From Bubalus kerabau (taxonomy: Eukaryota; Chordata; Mammalia; Artiodactyla; Bovidae), in NCBI RefSeq assembly GCF_029407905.1, contig NC_073625.1, positions 170,644,240 through 170,708,239 on the forward strand: DNA of 64,000 nt. The letters are read 5' to 3'. The translations under genes were made by a program, and so were the position numbers. The notes beneath the pieces are model-generated. The model ran no database searches, was not told where the DNA came from, and saw only the letters and a program-made list of their open reading frames with translations. Each line of letters opens with the position of its first letter. Positions within the stretch are counted from its first letter, which is position 1. Below are positions 32,539 through 44,989 of this stretch, piece after piece.

Positions 32539-33692
32539 ATTTGGTCACTTACACATTATAATTTTTCCATAACATTTTATTAGGGAAGTTTTCAATTTAG
32601 TCTTTTCCCAATCAGAAAACAAGAAGCCATGTTGTCTAAATATAACTCATTTAAAGTGTCTTTCTTTAAGTTCAGTATCTAATAATCCAAATAGAGGGGA
32701 AGGACACTAAACATATACCTGCGGACTATATATTTCATTTCCTTCAGTTTCAGAAAAGAAGTTCTTACTTCTAAAGAAGTACCACAGATCATGAGCAGTA
32801 TCTTGTACTTCAAATCTCTTTAGCAGGCTTTCAGAGAAATAATGGATCAGAATTCTGTGTCTTAGGAGTAAAACACATTTCATGGTAAATTCAGAAAGAA
32901 AGCATTGAGCAAAACAGATGTATGCTCTGTAAGGACCATTTATGATGTCAAGACTATTACAAATAATAATGTAACTTCTCTCTATAATATTTTGATCCTT
33001 TCTTTTGCTACACATAATACCATAAGTTAATACTTTACATGAAAATCCATTTCCAGGATAATTCTATTGGGCTGCTGTACTACAGTAAACTCTAATCTCT
33101 GGAACAGAGGGAAATTGCCATAAAGGATAACAATGTCTGCCTTTTAAATATGGGTTGCTGTTTTCTTTTGCATCAAGTAGAGGAAAAGGAGGGATAAAGT
33201 GGGTAGCATTCAAAAGATTTACTGGCATACTAAAGAAAAGACTACAAACCATAATAATCCTTCCAAATAGGAGACCAAACCTTCCAAACCCAGAATAGGG
33301 AAAGCTGATGTCATTTTATTCAACTGAATAAATGAATTCTAAATGTGAATGTGGCATGTAATGAAAGATGACATTATAGCCTTAAATAACTTATCAACCT
33401 AACACAGTTTATAAAAAATCAGGAGAGATATATATATATATATTCAAGAAATGTAATTTTATTCAAAAATTTACATGTAATTTTAGAGCTTCCTCCTACA
33501 CACATAGTCACAGGGCACAGATGAACATGGAATCATGTTGATAGAATATCTGTTACAAATGATGGAAACTGTGGTTTTCTACTTACCCACCATCTCTCCA
33601 ATCCCAACTGTTCTAAAAGAGAAAAACAGAGACAAAACCATTTCTAGAAAACAGGGTCCTACGGGATATCTTACTCCACATGTGTCCTTCTT
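32539..33692. other. No recognised feature; (TA)n at 33429-33445
   Basis: About 1.15 kb of unassigned sequence. The 102-codon minus frame at 32707-33015 lacks any family resemblance. Confidence 0.45.
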
Positions 33693-33925
33693 TATCTCAA
33701 TCGTTCATTCAGTAAATATGTATTGATTGTACACTGTGTACCATCTAGGGCTGGGGATACAATAATGAGAATAATAGAGTTTCTTCCTTCAAGGAAATAA
33801 TTATCTAGGGGGAAGATAAATCTACAGACTATTACAATACAACACAATAAATTCTCCCCTCTGAATACTGTGTTTTGTGATAGCAAGTCAAAATGTGGAG
33901 AGCTCCTGGAATTAGAAAACAAAAC
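33693..33925 (-). mobile_element. L2 LINE 3' end
   Basis: gttcattcagtaaatatgta, then ctagggctggggatacaata and a caaggaaataattatctagg stretch match the minus strand of the L2 3' terminal region. Confidence 0.65.
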
Positions 33926-34169
33926 AAGTCTGTATGCAGAAGAGGATATGGTGTTGACCTAGATGCTATTAATTTCATGTATCTTTTTAGACCAGGAGAC
34001 AGAGTAAGATATTTCATGACCCCCTGCCTCTCTGGGCCCTCTCCCTACTACTACATTCTTCATATCCATCCCCATATTCCTCCAAACATAGGCCCCAGGA
34101 CAGGTGCCCTAATTTACTGTGTCCTACAGACAATTAGCCAAAAAGAAAAAAAACAGATAAAATAATTCT

Positions 34170-34391
34170 GGTGGTGGTAGTGATGATTTAGTCACTAAGT
34201 TGTGTCTGACTTTTTCTGATGCTGTGGTGGACTGTAGCCCACCAGACTCCTCTGTCCTTGGGATATCCCAGGCAAGAATACTTGAGTGGGTTGCCATTTG
34301 CTTCTTCAGGGGATCTTCTCAATCCAGAGATTGAATGTGTGTCTCCTGGTTGGCAAGCGTGTTCTTTACCACTCTGCCAGCTAGGAAATCC
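34170..34391 (-). mobile_element. Bov-tA SINE with 11-bp TSD
   Basis: Diverged minus-strand Bov-tA (ggcaagaatacttgagtggg; head ggatttcctagctggcag). The repeat aaaataattct is identical at 34159-34169 and 34392-34402. Confidence 0.9.
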
Positions 34392-34402
34392 AAAATAATT
34401 CT

Positions 34403-34756
34403 AGGAAAGATTCAACTTAGCACAGCATACCTACAAGTTAGGTCTTCTATGGACTCCTGGTCTCCAAAAGCCAGTATTGATCATGGTCTGTTAAAGCAGA
34501 AGTTTCACATGAGACATTGGGAAAGACATTAATTATGCAGGCAAGATACAAACAAAAATATTTTGGAAGGAAATCGTTAAGTAAATGTAAGTTTAAAGCT
34601 GTGCTTTACGTATATCCAAATTAAGAATATAAACAAGTCAAGTAAGAACTATGGGGGAAGAATTTGTATGGCAAGAGGAATTCTATAGGAACCAAGAAGA
34701 AAGAGGGTTCAAAAGGACCACTCCCTACAGAGAAGATGAGCCAGTAAACGAGGGTC
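34403..34756. other. No recognised feature
   Basis: Unassigned sequence between a SINE and the 5' edge of a BovB. Confidence 0.45.
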
Positions 34757-36885
34757 TAGCTCAGATCATGAACTCTGTATTGAAGAAAGTGGGGAAAACC
34801 ACTAGACCATTCAGGTATGACCTAAATCAAATCCCTATGACTATATACGGGAAGTGAGAAAAACATTTAAGGGACTAGATCTGATAGAACGAGTGCCTGA
34901 TGAACTATGGATGGAGGTCCATGACATAGTACAGGAGACAGGAATCAAGAGCATCCCCAAGAAAAAGAAATTCAAAAAAACAAAATGGCTGTCTGAGGAG
35001 GCCTTACAAATAGCTGTGAAAAGAAGAGAAGCGAAAAGCAAAGGAGAAAAGGAAAGATATACCCATTTGAATGCAGAGTTCCAAGCAATGGCAAAAAGAG
35101 ATAAGAAAGCCTTCCTCAGCAATCAGTGCAAAGAAATGGAGGAAAACAATAGAATGGGAAAGACTAGAGATTTCTTCAAGATAATTAGAAATACCAAGGG
35201 AACATTTCATGCAAATATGGGCTCAATAAAGGACCAAAATGGTAGGGACCTAACAGAAGCAGAAGATATTAAGAAGAGGTGACAAGAATACACAGAAGAA
35301 CTGTACAAAAAAGATCTTCATGACCCAGATAATTACGGTGGTGTGATCGCTCACCTAGAGCCAGACATCCCAGAATGTGAAGTCAAGTGGGCCTTAGGAA
35401 GCATCACTACAAACAAAGCTAGTGGAGGTGATGGAATTCCAGTTGAGCTCTTTCAAATCCTGAAAGATGATGCTGTGAAAGTGCTGCACTCAATATGCCA
35501 GCAAATTTGGAAAACTCAGCAGCAGCCACAGGACTGGACAGAGTCAGTTTTCATTCCAATCCCAAAGAAAGGCAATGCCAAAGAATGCTCAAACTACCAC
35601 ACAATTGCACTCATCTCACACATTAGTAAAGTAACACTCAAAATTCTCCAAGCCAGGCTTCAGCAATATGTGAACCATGACCTTCCAGATGTTCAAGCTT
35701 GTTTTAGAAAAGGCAGAGGAACCAGAGACCAAATTGCCAACATCCGCTGGATCATGGAAAAAGCAAGAGAGTTCCAGAAAAACATCTATTTCTGCTTTGT
35801 TGACTATGCCAAAGCCTTTGACTGTGTGGATCACAATAAACTGTGGAAACTTCTGAAAGAGATGGGAATACCAGACCACCTGACCTGCCTCTTGAGAAAC
35901 CTGTATGCAGGTCAGGAAGCAACAGTTAGAACTGGACATGGAACAACAGACTGGTTCCAAATAGGAAATGGAGTACATCAAGGCTGTATATTGTCACCCT
36001 GTTTATTTAACTTATATGCAGAGTACATCATGAGAAATGCTGGACTGGAAGAAACACAAGCTGGAATCAAGATTGCCGGGAGAAATATCAATCACCTCAG
36101 ATATGCAGATGACACCACCCTTATGGCAGAAAGTGAAGAAGAACTAAAGAGCCTCTTGGTGAAAGTGAAAGAGGAGAGTGAAAATGTTGGCTTAAAGCTC
36201 AACATTCAGAAAATTAAGATCATGGCATCCGGTCCCATCCCTTCATGCAAACAGATGGGGAAACAGTGAAACAGTGGCTGACTTTATTTTTCTGGGCTCC
36301 AAAATCACTACAGATGGTGATTGCAGCCATGAAATTAAAAGATGCTTATTCCTTGGAGAGGAAGTTATGACCAACCTAGACAGCATATTAAAAAGCAGAG
36401 ACATCACTTTGTCAACAAAGGTCCATCTAATCAAGGCTATGGTTTTTACTATGGTCATGTATGGATGTGAGAGTTGGACTATAAAGAAAGCTGAGTGCTG
36501 AAGAATTGATGCTTTTGAACTGTGGTATTGGAGAAGACTCTTGAGAGTTCCTTGGACTGCAAAGAGATCCAGCCATTCCATCCTAAAGGAGATCAGTCCT
36601 GGGTGTTCATTGGAAGGACTGATGTTGAAGCTGAAACTCCAATACTTTGGCCACCTGATGCGAAGAGCTGACTCATTTGAAAAGACCCTGATGCTGGGAA
36701 GGATTGAGGGCAGGAGGAGAAGGGGATGACGGAGGATGAGATTGTTGGATGGCATCACCGACTCAGTGGACATGGATTGGGATGGACTCCGGGAGTTGGT
36801 GATGGACAGGGAGGCCTGGCGTGCTGCCGTTCATGGGGTCGCAAAGAGTCAGACATGACTGAGTGACTGAACTGAACTGAACTGA
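34757..36885 (+). mobile_element. BovB LINE, 2.1-kb 5'-truncated copy
   Basis: Begins at about ctcagatcatgaactctgta, the endonuclease C-terminal SDHELL region, and runs to the (aactg)n tail. A short deletion follows the first 20 bases. No convincing TSD. Truncation lies within a few bases of the point where the BovB at 61733 starts. Confidence 0.95.
34760..36773 (+). pseudogene. BovB reverse transcriptase, broken
   Basis: Frame pieces: 34854-35282 (linker and RT N-terminus), 35343-36269 (RT core, 308 codons) and 36274-36501 plus 36541-36729 (C-terminal region). The core keeps motif A FVDYAKAFDCVDH with its Asp, GVHQGCILSP (normally GVRQGC) and LRYADDTTLMAES. A Trp codon is now TGA at 35279-35281, in the KKRWQEY segment, and a small deletion near 36240-36265 shifts the frame. 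Endonuclease absent. This copy retains RT catalytic residues that the longer BovB at 26231 has lost. Confidence 0.92.
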
Positions 36886-38572
36886 ACCTTCCATTTACAC
36901 AGGAGGCTTAGTAAGCAAGAGGGATGGGTCAGAGAGCTGCTTTGATGAGACAGACAATGAGAGTTGCTTCCTTGTGGAGACTGGTCTGCCCGGAAGTTAT
37001 ATGGCCAAACCGTGGCTGTTTCCTGTTGACCAGCTGTGAGCACTCAGAATATAGAGTCAGCCATAATTGCTGAGGAGGACAGCCCTGAGAGAAAACCATC
37101 TTGGAAAGTCCCTTGAGCTCCACCAGAGAAAATCTGGGGGGAGGAGACTCTGAAACACGGAAACTCCCCCACCTGAGAGCCAATTTGAAACAGAAACCAA
37201 GTCCACAGTGGCAATCAAGAAAACCCTTCCTGCACTCTTCTGCATCTTCTTTCCTCAGCCTTCAGAGTCAGAAAGCAAACAGAGCAAGAGAGGGGAAAGA
37301 GAGAAAAATGAAAAGCCTGAAACAGGGATGCTAGTGGGAAATGTTTAAAATCTGAGACAGACTGAATGCCCATTCAGTGTCCTGTTGAAGCATGACTAAC
37401 AGGTTTACCCAGGGGGATTCACTATTTCACTTACTATCTCTACTGATTAAGGCCCAAACTCTAGAATTTGACAGTGACTTACAGATTTCTGTAGGAGAAA
37501 ACAGAGAAAACAGAGCCCAAAAGGTACAGTTCTAGGACAAATTTAGGACACTTAGTTCAGCTTTCTTCTCCTGAGTGACTATATTGATTCCTCAAATGCT
37601 CTGAAACCAGTTTTATTATCCTGCTGATTTCCTCATTTATGAGTTATACACATTTTTGATATGTGCTCATTTTATATTGAAAGCTTTTTAAAAAATATTT
37701 TCCTAGAGTGGCAATCTTTCTCTGTCTCTGATTGCCAACCACCAGCCTGCAAAAGAACCCCAGCCAAGGAAGGGGAGAAAATTTAACTAAAACACAGCTT
37801 GTAAGTTCTCATTACTACCTGGAACTGTCCCTTCTAATTTCTGAGTAGAGGCCATATTAGAAATACAAAGTGACTTTAAGAGACTCAGTTACCTAAGTGA
37901 TCATAAATGTCACGTATCTGCCAAAATTATCTATCCAGGGATAGAAGAATACTTTCTGTGATATTTTTTAACTAAAGGGATAATAGGAAATAAAAATGAT
38001 GTTGTCATTGATAAAATCCTATGAGTTCTGCTTGCTCTGCTTACTCTTGTAGTCTGAAACTACAGAAGGATGATAGAGAGGTTCACTAAAAGAAAATAAA
38101 GAAAACCAGAATATATGTTTCTTTGTTCTTCTCTATAACCAGGATGTCTCATTTTTAGGTTAAAAAAAAAAAAGAAAGAAAAAGAATTTTACATATAATT
38201 GATGCATGTTTATCTTAAACACAGGTAGCATATTTAAATTGATAAACACTATATACACTAAAAAATATGCTGAATCAGGAATTCATAAGGTTATAAAAAG
38301 CAAGCTCCAAAGGTACTAATTTTCATCAAGATAATTTCATTTGAATTCCACTTTATCCAAATGATATCGATAATGCATTTTTCTTGAGCAATTATAAAAG
38401 CTCAAGATATAAAAGATGGAATCTTATTATAGGTTTTTGCACAGCAACAGTACGACTAATGATAACCAAAGTTGAGACAACCTATAAAACCTGGCACCGC
38501 TTGTGCTGTACAAGATGTTAACATTTCAACATCCCAAACACAGAAATTCAAATGAAACAAAATGCAAACTAA
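36886..38572. other. No recognised feature
   Basis: About 1.7 kb. 36900-37340 is less AT-rich and purine-rich, with short frames on both strands that do not resemble a known protein. The rest is AT-rich. No repeat could be named. Confidence 0.45.
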
Positions 38573-38665
38573 CACGTGTATACCTGTGGCAGATTCATTT
38601 TGATATTTGGCAAAACTAATACAATTATGTAAAGTTTAAAAATAAAATAAAATTAAAAAAAAAAT
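38573..38665 (+). mobile_element. L1 3' end fragment
   Basis: cacgtgtatacctgtggcag, then gatatttggcaaaactaata and aaaataaaataaaattaaaa match the last 90 bp of the L1 at 59390-59480. Strongly 5'-truncated. No clear TSD. Confidence 0.85.
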
Positions 38666-39239
38666 AAAGAGACTTATGGAGAAGGAAAAAAAAAAAGAAA
38701 TAAGTGAAACTTGTTAAAACATGCTTTCATTAAATACAATCTTTGAACATCATGTAAAAAACTAAGATACTTAATTCAATAAAAGTAGCAATGCATGATA
38801 ACTTCATGTTATGCATGGCTTATCGTTCACACAGGAGTGAATACAAGCCTTGGAATCAGGCCTGAAATTTGTGGTCTACATAGATCCAAAATCTATATAG
38901 AGTTAAGTTCTAAATCCACTTCCTAATTGGCTGTGGAATGTGGGGAGAGAGGAAACCCTTAGGTTATTTTAGCCTCCATTTCATCAAAATGTCTACTACA
39001 AAGTATGTTAAGAACTAAATATAACAAAACAGTATATGTGAAGTTCTCTTTATACTTCTAAATCCTGTATTCATATTTATTATTAAAGTTTCTGTTTTGT
39101 ATATATTTTCTCTTCTAGGGGGCAGAGTATTATTATATTACAGTTCGTTTTCCTGAAGACTAATTAATAGATTAACAGGAGATGTAATGCACCATCTTTG
39201 AAAGCTCTAATATGATTAACTTTGAACTTGAGAAATGAA
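38666..39239. other. Mostly unassigned; possible decayed MIR at 38835-39020
   Basis: The gcctccatttcatcaaaatg run and a preceding ggctgtggaatgtggg could be a decayed MIR core, but the match is weak. Otherwise AT-rich. Confidence 0.3.
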
Positions 39240-39690
39240 GAAGGAAGTCAAGTGGAGATCGCTCTGCCACCGCTTCCCCCTGTACACAGCTTCTGCTTGT
39301 TTCCAGCCAGTGGAGTGAGAAGGCAGGGAACCCGGATCAGTCTCTCAGTGCTGGCAAGGAAAACCCAAGTGCAGCAGCTGTTACCAGCCACTGGGCACTG
39401 ACTTCCCGAGAGCCAAGCTCCCAGCAAGTCTCCTGGCTCTGAATCCAGGCACGTACTCAGAGTCCTCAAATGCAAGGAAAGCCTTTCTCCCTCCTGTTTT
39501 ACTTGCCTGAATCTACTAAAAGCCAGCGCCAGAAGCAGCAAACATCTCAGGAGCTGAAGACCCATCATGCTGCAGAACTGACATTGCTGAGGGTGGCGGA
39601 ATGGCCTCTGCCAATATTTAGCTCTACAATGACTGATGAGGAGCAGCCAGATAATACCCTACTTTTTCAAACGGTGGCTTCTCTATAAGG
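39240..39690. other. GC-richer patch with a signal-peptide-like minus frame
   Basis: Stands out from its AT-rich surroundings. The minus frame 39248-39568 (106 codons) starts MMGLQLLRCLLLLALAFSRF, which looks like a secretory signal sequence, but what follows (Ser/Leu/Gly-rich) resembles no family I know. No good splice-site or conservation evidence is available from one sequence. It could be an unrecognised 5' exon or, more likely, chance. I do not call it a gene. Confidence 0.2.
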
Positions 39691-40984
39691 AGTGCAGACA
39701 ATAAAAGGACAAAAAGTTTAAAATTAGAGAAAGACAAAGGAATGAATATAAATTTCTCATATTTTCAGAAAAGACCATGTTCTTTGGAGATACATTTTGG
39801 GGAAAAAAAAAGAATATCCTTTGGATTGGGATTTTCACATTGAGTAAGAAGATATTCTGTAGCTTTGGGAGTAAATTGCAAAAAGAACAAAAGCAAACAG
39901 ATAAGACATTATTTAAAAGCAGTATATGGTAATTTTGGACTAAGGTAATTTATTGTGTTAAACTAGTTTCTCCTGCACATCCTGGTACAATTTTGAGAAA
40001 TATATAATGCCTTGAAAGGTAAATACCAGGTAATACAGCAGATGATAAACACATGACAGATTTATAACCACTGGTTATAATTTTGGAAAACAGTGGAGTG
40101 AGTGGAAAACGCTTACTCAATGTGTCATGGTGTTCAACGCACCACCTCCATATACAGCTAGTATTCTGGCTCTGGAGAAAGAATACACAAATCATTTAAA
40201 GAGCAGCTGATGAGCAATTTAAGAAAAAATGTGCACATAGTATCCAGCAGTTTCTATGTTTTTAGTCTCAAACAAGTTATGTGAAAGTGATAAATTCCAG
40301 CCTGCAGCTGCTGTGCTAATAAAGTTGCCAGTGAGTCAAGTTCTATCTAAATATATGCACATGCATTTCTATTGCTATTACATTTACCCCATCAACATCA
40401 ATTATCTCAAGAGTTAAAGGGCATTTTTTCACACCCTACCAAAAAAAAAAAAAAATTACCCAGAATAAAGTATGCTTTCAACTAATCCCCAAATGTATCC
40501 AGTGTGCCCCAGGAGAGCATTCAGATTTCAGTCATTTAAAAGGACACCTTCTGGAACCTAACTTGAGGTTTTGTGCCATCACAACTGAGAAAACATAGGC
40601 TTTTTTGTTGTTGTTTTATTGTGCCATAGTTTTAGTGTGGGGTTTTTCTGTCTCACAATCTTGGTGATCAATGTTAAAAGGAAAAGATATGTCCGACCCA
40701 ACATTAGTTCACAGTTTTATCCATAGACCTTAAGGCAAACACAATCATTTTTCCTTAATATTTTTTTTCAAAATAATAATAGGATGTAGTCATAATGGTA
40801 TCTTCTTTTACTTTAGTGTGGAGTTCACAATTTAGGGTGAAAAATAAAGACTCTAACAAATTCTTGATTATTTTTGTTTATCCTAGGAAAATCCTGAGGA
40901 CAACCATAGTTAAAATAGCCACAGAATGTAGGAATTGAGATTCCATGTGGCACGTATTTGTGATTAATGCAAATACAGAGCATA
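39691..40984. other. No recognised feature
   Basis: AT-rich unassigned sequence with short poly(A) runs (39806-39815, 40441-40455). Confidence 0.45.
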
Positions 40985-41150
40985 AAGCGGCAAAAGCAGT
41001 AAACTGGGTCAGAGTACCAGCTCTGTCAGCGAGAAGTGGCCTGACTCACTTGCGTCATTTGGGGCAGCTTGGGGCCTCCATTGACTGACCTGGAATCTGA
41101 GAACGTTAGGGAAGGTCATTTCTGATGTCTTCTTAGTTCTAAAATACTAT
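40985..41150 (+). mobile_element. MIR SINE fragment
   Basis: The arrangement cagagtaccagctctgtcag, then gtcatttggggcagcttggg and cctccattgactgacctgga is a decayed MIR core. Confidence 0.5.
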
Positions 41151-41381
41151 GTTTGGGTAAAGAAAACGTTAAGGTATACATAATTTGCAAAAGTAGCAAC
41201 AGTCGCCCCCTCCAAAAATTACAATCTTTACAATTAATTTCCTCTATCCCAGTAACTTACCTTCAAATATAGAAAGGCTGTACAATCAAAAAAGCAAAAG
41301 CTTTCTTTGTATATGAACTTATATACAAAGCACAGTTTTTAAACCACAGTAAGCCTACACAGGAATTTCTCATATAGAATA

Positions 41382-41682
41382 AGTCCCCTAAATATGAACG
41401 AGTTCCATTCTGAGAGCCCATTCATAAGTCCAATTTGTTCATAAGTACAACAAAGTTAGCCTAGGTACCCAATTAAGACAGTAGTCTCTGTACTGTAGAG
41501 GTTTATAACATTTTTCACACAAATAGTACATTAAAAAAAGACCGGAAAAAAAAAAGAGAGAACATTTTTCTCTTACAATATAGCACCTTGGAAAGTAGAG
41601 TAGTGCCCCACAACAGCCGGCTTATAGGGACACATTTACATCTTTGAAAGTTTGCAACTTAAAGGTTCATATGTAGGGGACT
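41382..41682. mobile_element. Small inverted-repeat DNA element (MITE-like) with TA duplication
   Basis: The left end agtcccctaaatatgaac (41382-41399) pairs with the right end gttcatatgtaggggact (41665-41682) with one mismatch over 18 bp. The ends are flanked by TA at 41380-41381 and 41683-41684, the target preference of Tc1/mariner-type elements. The 300-bp interior has no frame and includes aagttagcctaggtaccc, which I associate with a repeat seen in other artiodactyl DNA but cannot name. A nonautonomous DNA transposon is the best reading. Confidence 0.65.
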
Positions 41683-41684
41683 TA

Positions 41685-43321
41685 CTATATAATTTATTTC
41701 TTATGTGTAGAGATACTCCTCATTTCTCCTGGATGTGAACCAGGAGTCAGATGTTGAATTGAATACATGTTGATATAATGAATAATAGATGACTGCCAGA
41801 CATACATTTCATGTTACAGAATATACTACCCAACTTAGTGATCTACCACTATCTGAAAAACATTTTATATTCAGACATGATACAAGTACCTCCTCTTGTT
41901 CTCAGGACCTACCATCTGATTATGAGTTATAAACATGGAACATTTAATGCCTAAGCTGCCTGCATTTAAATGGAAGGCACAATCAGAATAACTAAGTGCA
42001 TCCACCATATTAATTTGCAGTCCTGGTAGGAACTATAAATTCAGAGGAAAGTAATCAATTCACCAAGGAAATAATGTTGATCTCTTAGCCTTATATCATA
42101 TTCACCCTGGAATTATTCCACTGCCATCAATCAGAAAGAGAAATACAGCATATGAGGCAGCAGAAATCATCAACCATTTCATAAATAGAAACAATCTGCA
42201 TATGGTTTTCTAGAAATAATGCACAGACTAGGTTCTGAATAGTAAGAGAACATTGAGTCACCACACTGTATGCATCCCAACGTAGAAAGTAAAATAAAAG
42301 TTTCCTCTTGGAACACTTCCACACCCCTGTTTATGAGAAGGCGAAAGAAAGGTTTCATGGGGACACCTATACATAAGAAGATGAAGGTAGATACTAGATA
42401 ACTTAATATTTATACTTTGTAAAGAACACATAAAAGCTGTTGAACACTTCTCTAGCCAGCCAAAAATTACAATCACTTTACCTTGAACTCATCAAAAATA
42501 AATGAAATAACCTCATAGAAGAAGGTTTATAATACACTGGATTAGCAAGCATTTGATTGGATTTTTACTAAGTCAACTACTCATCTGCTATCAATTGATC
42601 CAATTCAGTTAACATGAGAAGAGGGAGAATCTTGACCTAACAATGGATTTTTCTATTCAGTGGTTCAGTTGAATCAAAACCAGAAAGATTTGCTCAGTTT
42701 TAATTTATGGTTTATGAAAAATTGGGAAAGCTTAGACCCTTCAAAATTCATGGCTATCTGAAGAATAATCTTCATTATATATCTGAGAGTTCTTCACCAT
42801 AACTATTTGTAACTAATGAATCCATTAATGACAGGTCTACTCAGAAGCAATTACAGAATAAAATAAAGCTCCACTGACTGAAGATTCAGGCTCTTTCTAC
42901 TTGTGCCAGTTATTTCTTTTCATCATTTATGAATAAATTGCTAGAAGGGTTAGAATTAGAATTGAGGTTAGATTTTAGGGTTTCAGTTCAGGTTCAGGGT
43001 AGCATTTTAAGAAGCTGCCTTAAACTTATAGTGATTTGAGTAGCTAAAGTTCCTAATGGACTTTTCCACATTGGCAGTACAGTGTGTAGTATAGCATTCT
43101 CAAAGTCTAACTCAAGATCTTCCTAACACAGAGATCTTCCAAACTTCACATGACAGCTTCACTATTAGGCTGCCTTCCAGCCCAGGATCACTGGAGATTC
43201 CCTGTCTCCCTCTATAACTTGTATATCTCAGTCCTGTGAATAATTTTCCACCACCAACCACCCTTGTTTTTGAGGTCTTCCTTATCTCATCCTGAGGGAA
43301 CCAAGTAAAGAGACTCACTCT
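41685..43321. other. No recognised feature
   Basis: About 1.6 kb, AT-rich. Frames up to 72 codons show nothing recognisable. Confidence 0.45.
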
Positions 43322-43334
43322 CACCATATGTCTT

Positions 43335-43559
43335 GCATGTGTGCTAAGTTGCTTCAGTTGTTTCTGACTCTTTGCAACCCCGTGGACTGTAGCCCACCAG
43401 GATCCTCTGTCTATGGGATTCTCTAGGCAAGAGTACTGGAGTGGGTTGCCATGTCCTCCTCCAGGGGATCTTCCCAACCCAGGGACTGAACCCGTGACTC
43501 TTACGTCTCCTGCATCGGCAGGTGGGTGTGTTCTTTACCATAGGGCCACCTGAGAAGCC
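43335..43559 (-). mobile_element. Bov-tA SINE with long imperfect TSD
   Basis: Complete minus-strand Bov-tA. Flanks caccatatgtcttgcat (43322-43338) and caccatatgcattgcat (43567-43583) agree at 15 of 17 positions and fit a TSD. Confidence 0.92.
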
Positions 43560-43606
43560 CCACTAACACCATATGCATTGCATCAAAAGCTTTTAAATAA
43601 GCTTTT

Positions 43607-44325
43607 CTTTTGTAACATTTTACCTTTTTAAAAAATTAAGACTTTTTTTGATGTGGACCATTTTTAAAGTCTTTATTGAATTTATTACAATATTGCTTCT
43701 GTTTTATGTGTTTTTTGTTTGTCTGTCTGCTTGTTTTCCCGGCTGTTAAGCATGTGGGATCTTAGCCCCCTGACCAGGGACTGAACCTGCACCCCTTGAA
43801 TTGGAAGGTGAAATCTTTTTTTTTTTTTATTTTTTTTAAATTTTATTTTATTTTTAAACTTTACAGAATTGTATTAGTTTTGCCAAACATCAAAATGAAT
43901 CTGCCACAGGTCATGTGTTCCCCATCCTGAACCCTCCTCCCTCCTCCCTCTCCATACCATCCCTCTGGGTCGTCCCAGTGCACCAGCCCCAAGCATCCAG
44001 TATCATGCATCGAACCTGGACTGGCAACTTGTTTCATACATGATATTTTACATGTTTCAATGCCATTCTCCCAAATCTTCCCACCCTCTCCCTCTCCCAC
44101 AGAGTCCATAAGACTGTTCTATACATCAGTGTCTCTTTTGCTGTCTCGTACATAGGGTTATTGTTACCATCTTTATAAATTCCATATATATGTGTTAGTA
44201 TACTGTATTGGTGTTTTTCTTTCTGGCTTACTTCACTCTGTATAATAGGCTCCAGTTTCATCCACCTCATTAGAATTGATTCAAATGTATTCTTTTCTTA
44301 ACCATTGAACCAACAGAGAAATCTC
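43607..44325 (-). mobile_element. CHR-2-type SINE interrupted by L1
   Basis: Left part 43607-43813: the 3' variant region with aaagtctttattgaatttat and the ctgaccagggactgaacctg B-box region. Right part 44295-44325: the 5' head (minus strand gagatttctctgttggttca). The outer repeat ataagctttt at 43597-43606 and 44326-44335 is the SINE's TSD and shows that both parts are one insertion. Confidence 0.85.
43814..44294 (-). mobile_element. L1 3' end inserted inside a CHR SINE
   Basis: Poly(T)-rich start (the A-tail on the minus strand), then aattgtattagttttgccaa and the same 3' UTR and ORF2 C-terminus as the L1 at 59000-59480. The minus-strand translation includes SEVSQKEKHQYSILTHIYGI. About 480 bp, 5'-truncated. 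Confidence 0.92.
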
Positions 44326-44399
44326 ATAAGCTTTTATTTTCCTATCCAATTTATTCTATATATGATCAACAAGCAAAAGGTCTCATTTGTGTCACTGTT

Positions 44400-44900
44400 T
44401 TGCTCTTGAACCTCTACCACTTCCTTGCTGCCTTTGAATCAAAGTTAAATCTCACTTGGATTTGAAAGTCCTTTACCATGTGCTCCCTTGCCTATCTATA
44501 GGTACAAGTGCCCCCACACACCCTTGTGCCCTAAACACATCCTTGGCTCAAGGAGAGCAGTCTCATCATGGCACAACCATGCACATGTTGATTCTTAGGC
44601 TTCAAATCTAGCCACTCCCCACCCTGAAGGTGCAGTCTTTTCCACCCTGCCAGTTCTATCCAATTCATCCTTCTAGCTTCAACTTAAATCACCTTGCATC
44701 TATCATGTCTCCTATTGTAACTTAGAGTCTCCCTCATTACTGGGGTACTACTGCACTTACCCACTTACTATATATACCTCCTCACTTAACACAAGTTGTA
44801 ATTTCTGTTTTTACTCAAATTATTGCCTATGTATTGACATCCCCATAACTGGAAGTTCAATATTAAAGCTGTTCAATATATGCATAAATAATTAATTAAT
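44400..44900 (+). mobile_element. L2 LINE remnant
   Basis: Pattern of L2 after the RT domain: ccttgctgcctttgaatcaa then agtcctttaccatgtgctcc, and a 3' region with ctactgcacttacccactta and ttattgcctatgtattgaca. Diverged. Confidence 0.5.
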
Positions 44901-44989
44901 ATTAAAAGTACTCTTGTATACACTAACATGGGCCCAAGGTATAGATCGATATGGAGATTAATGAGTGTTTACAAAAATGGATCTATTTG

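Noticed and set aside
41305..41330. Hairpin ctttgtatat-gaactt-atatacaaag
   Set aside because: Perfect 10-bp arms but very AT-rich and isolated; likely by chance in this composition.
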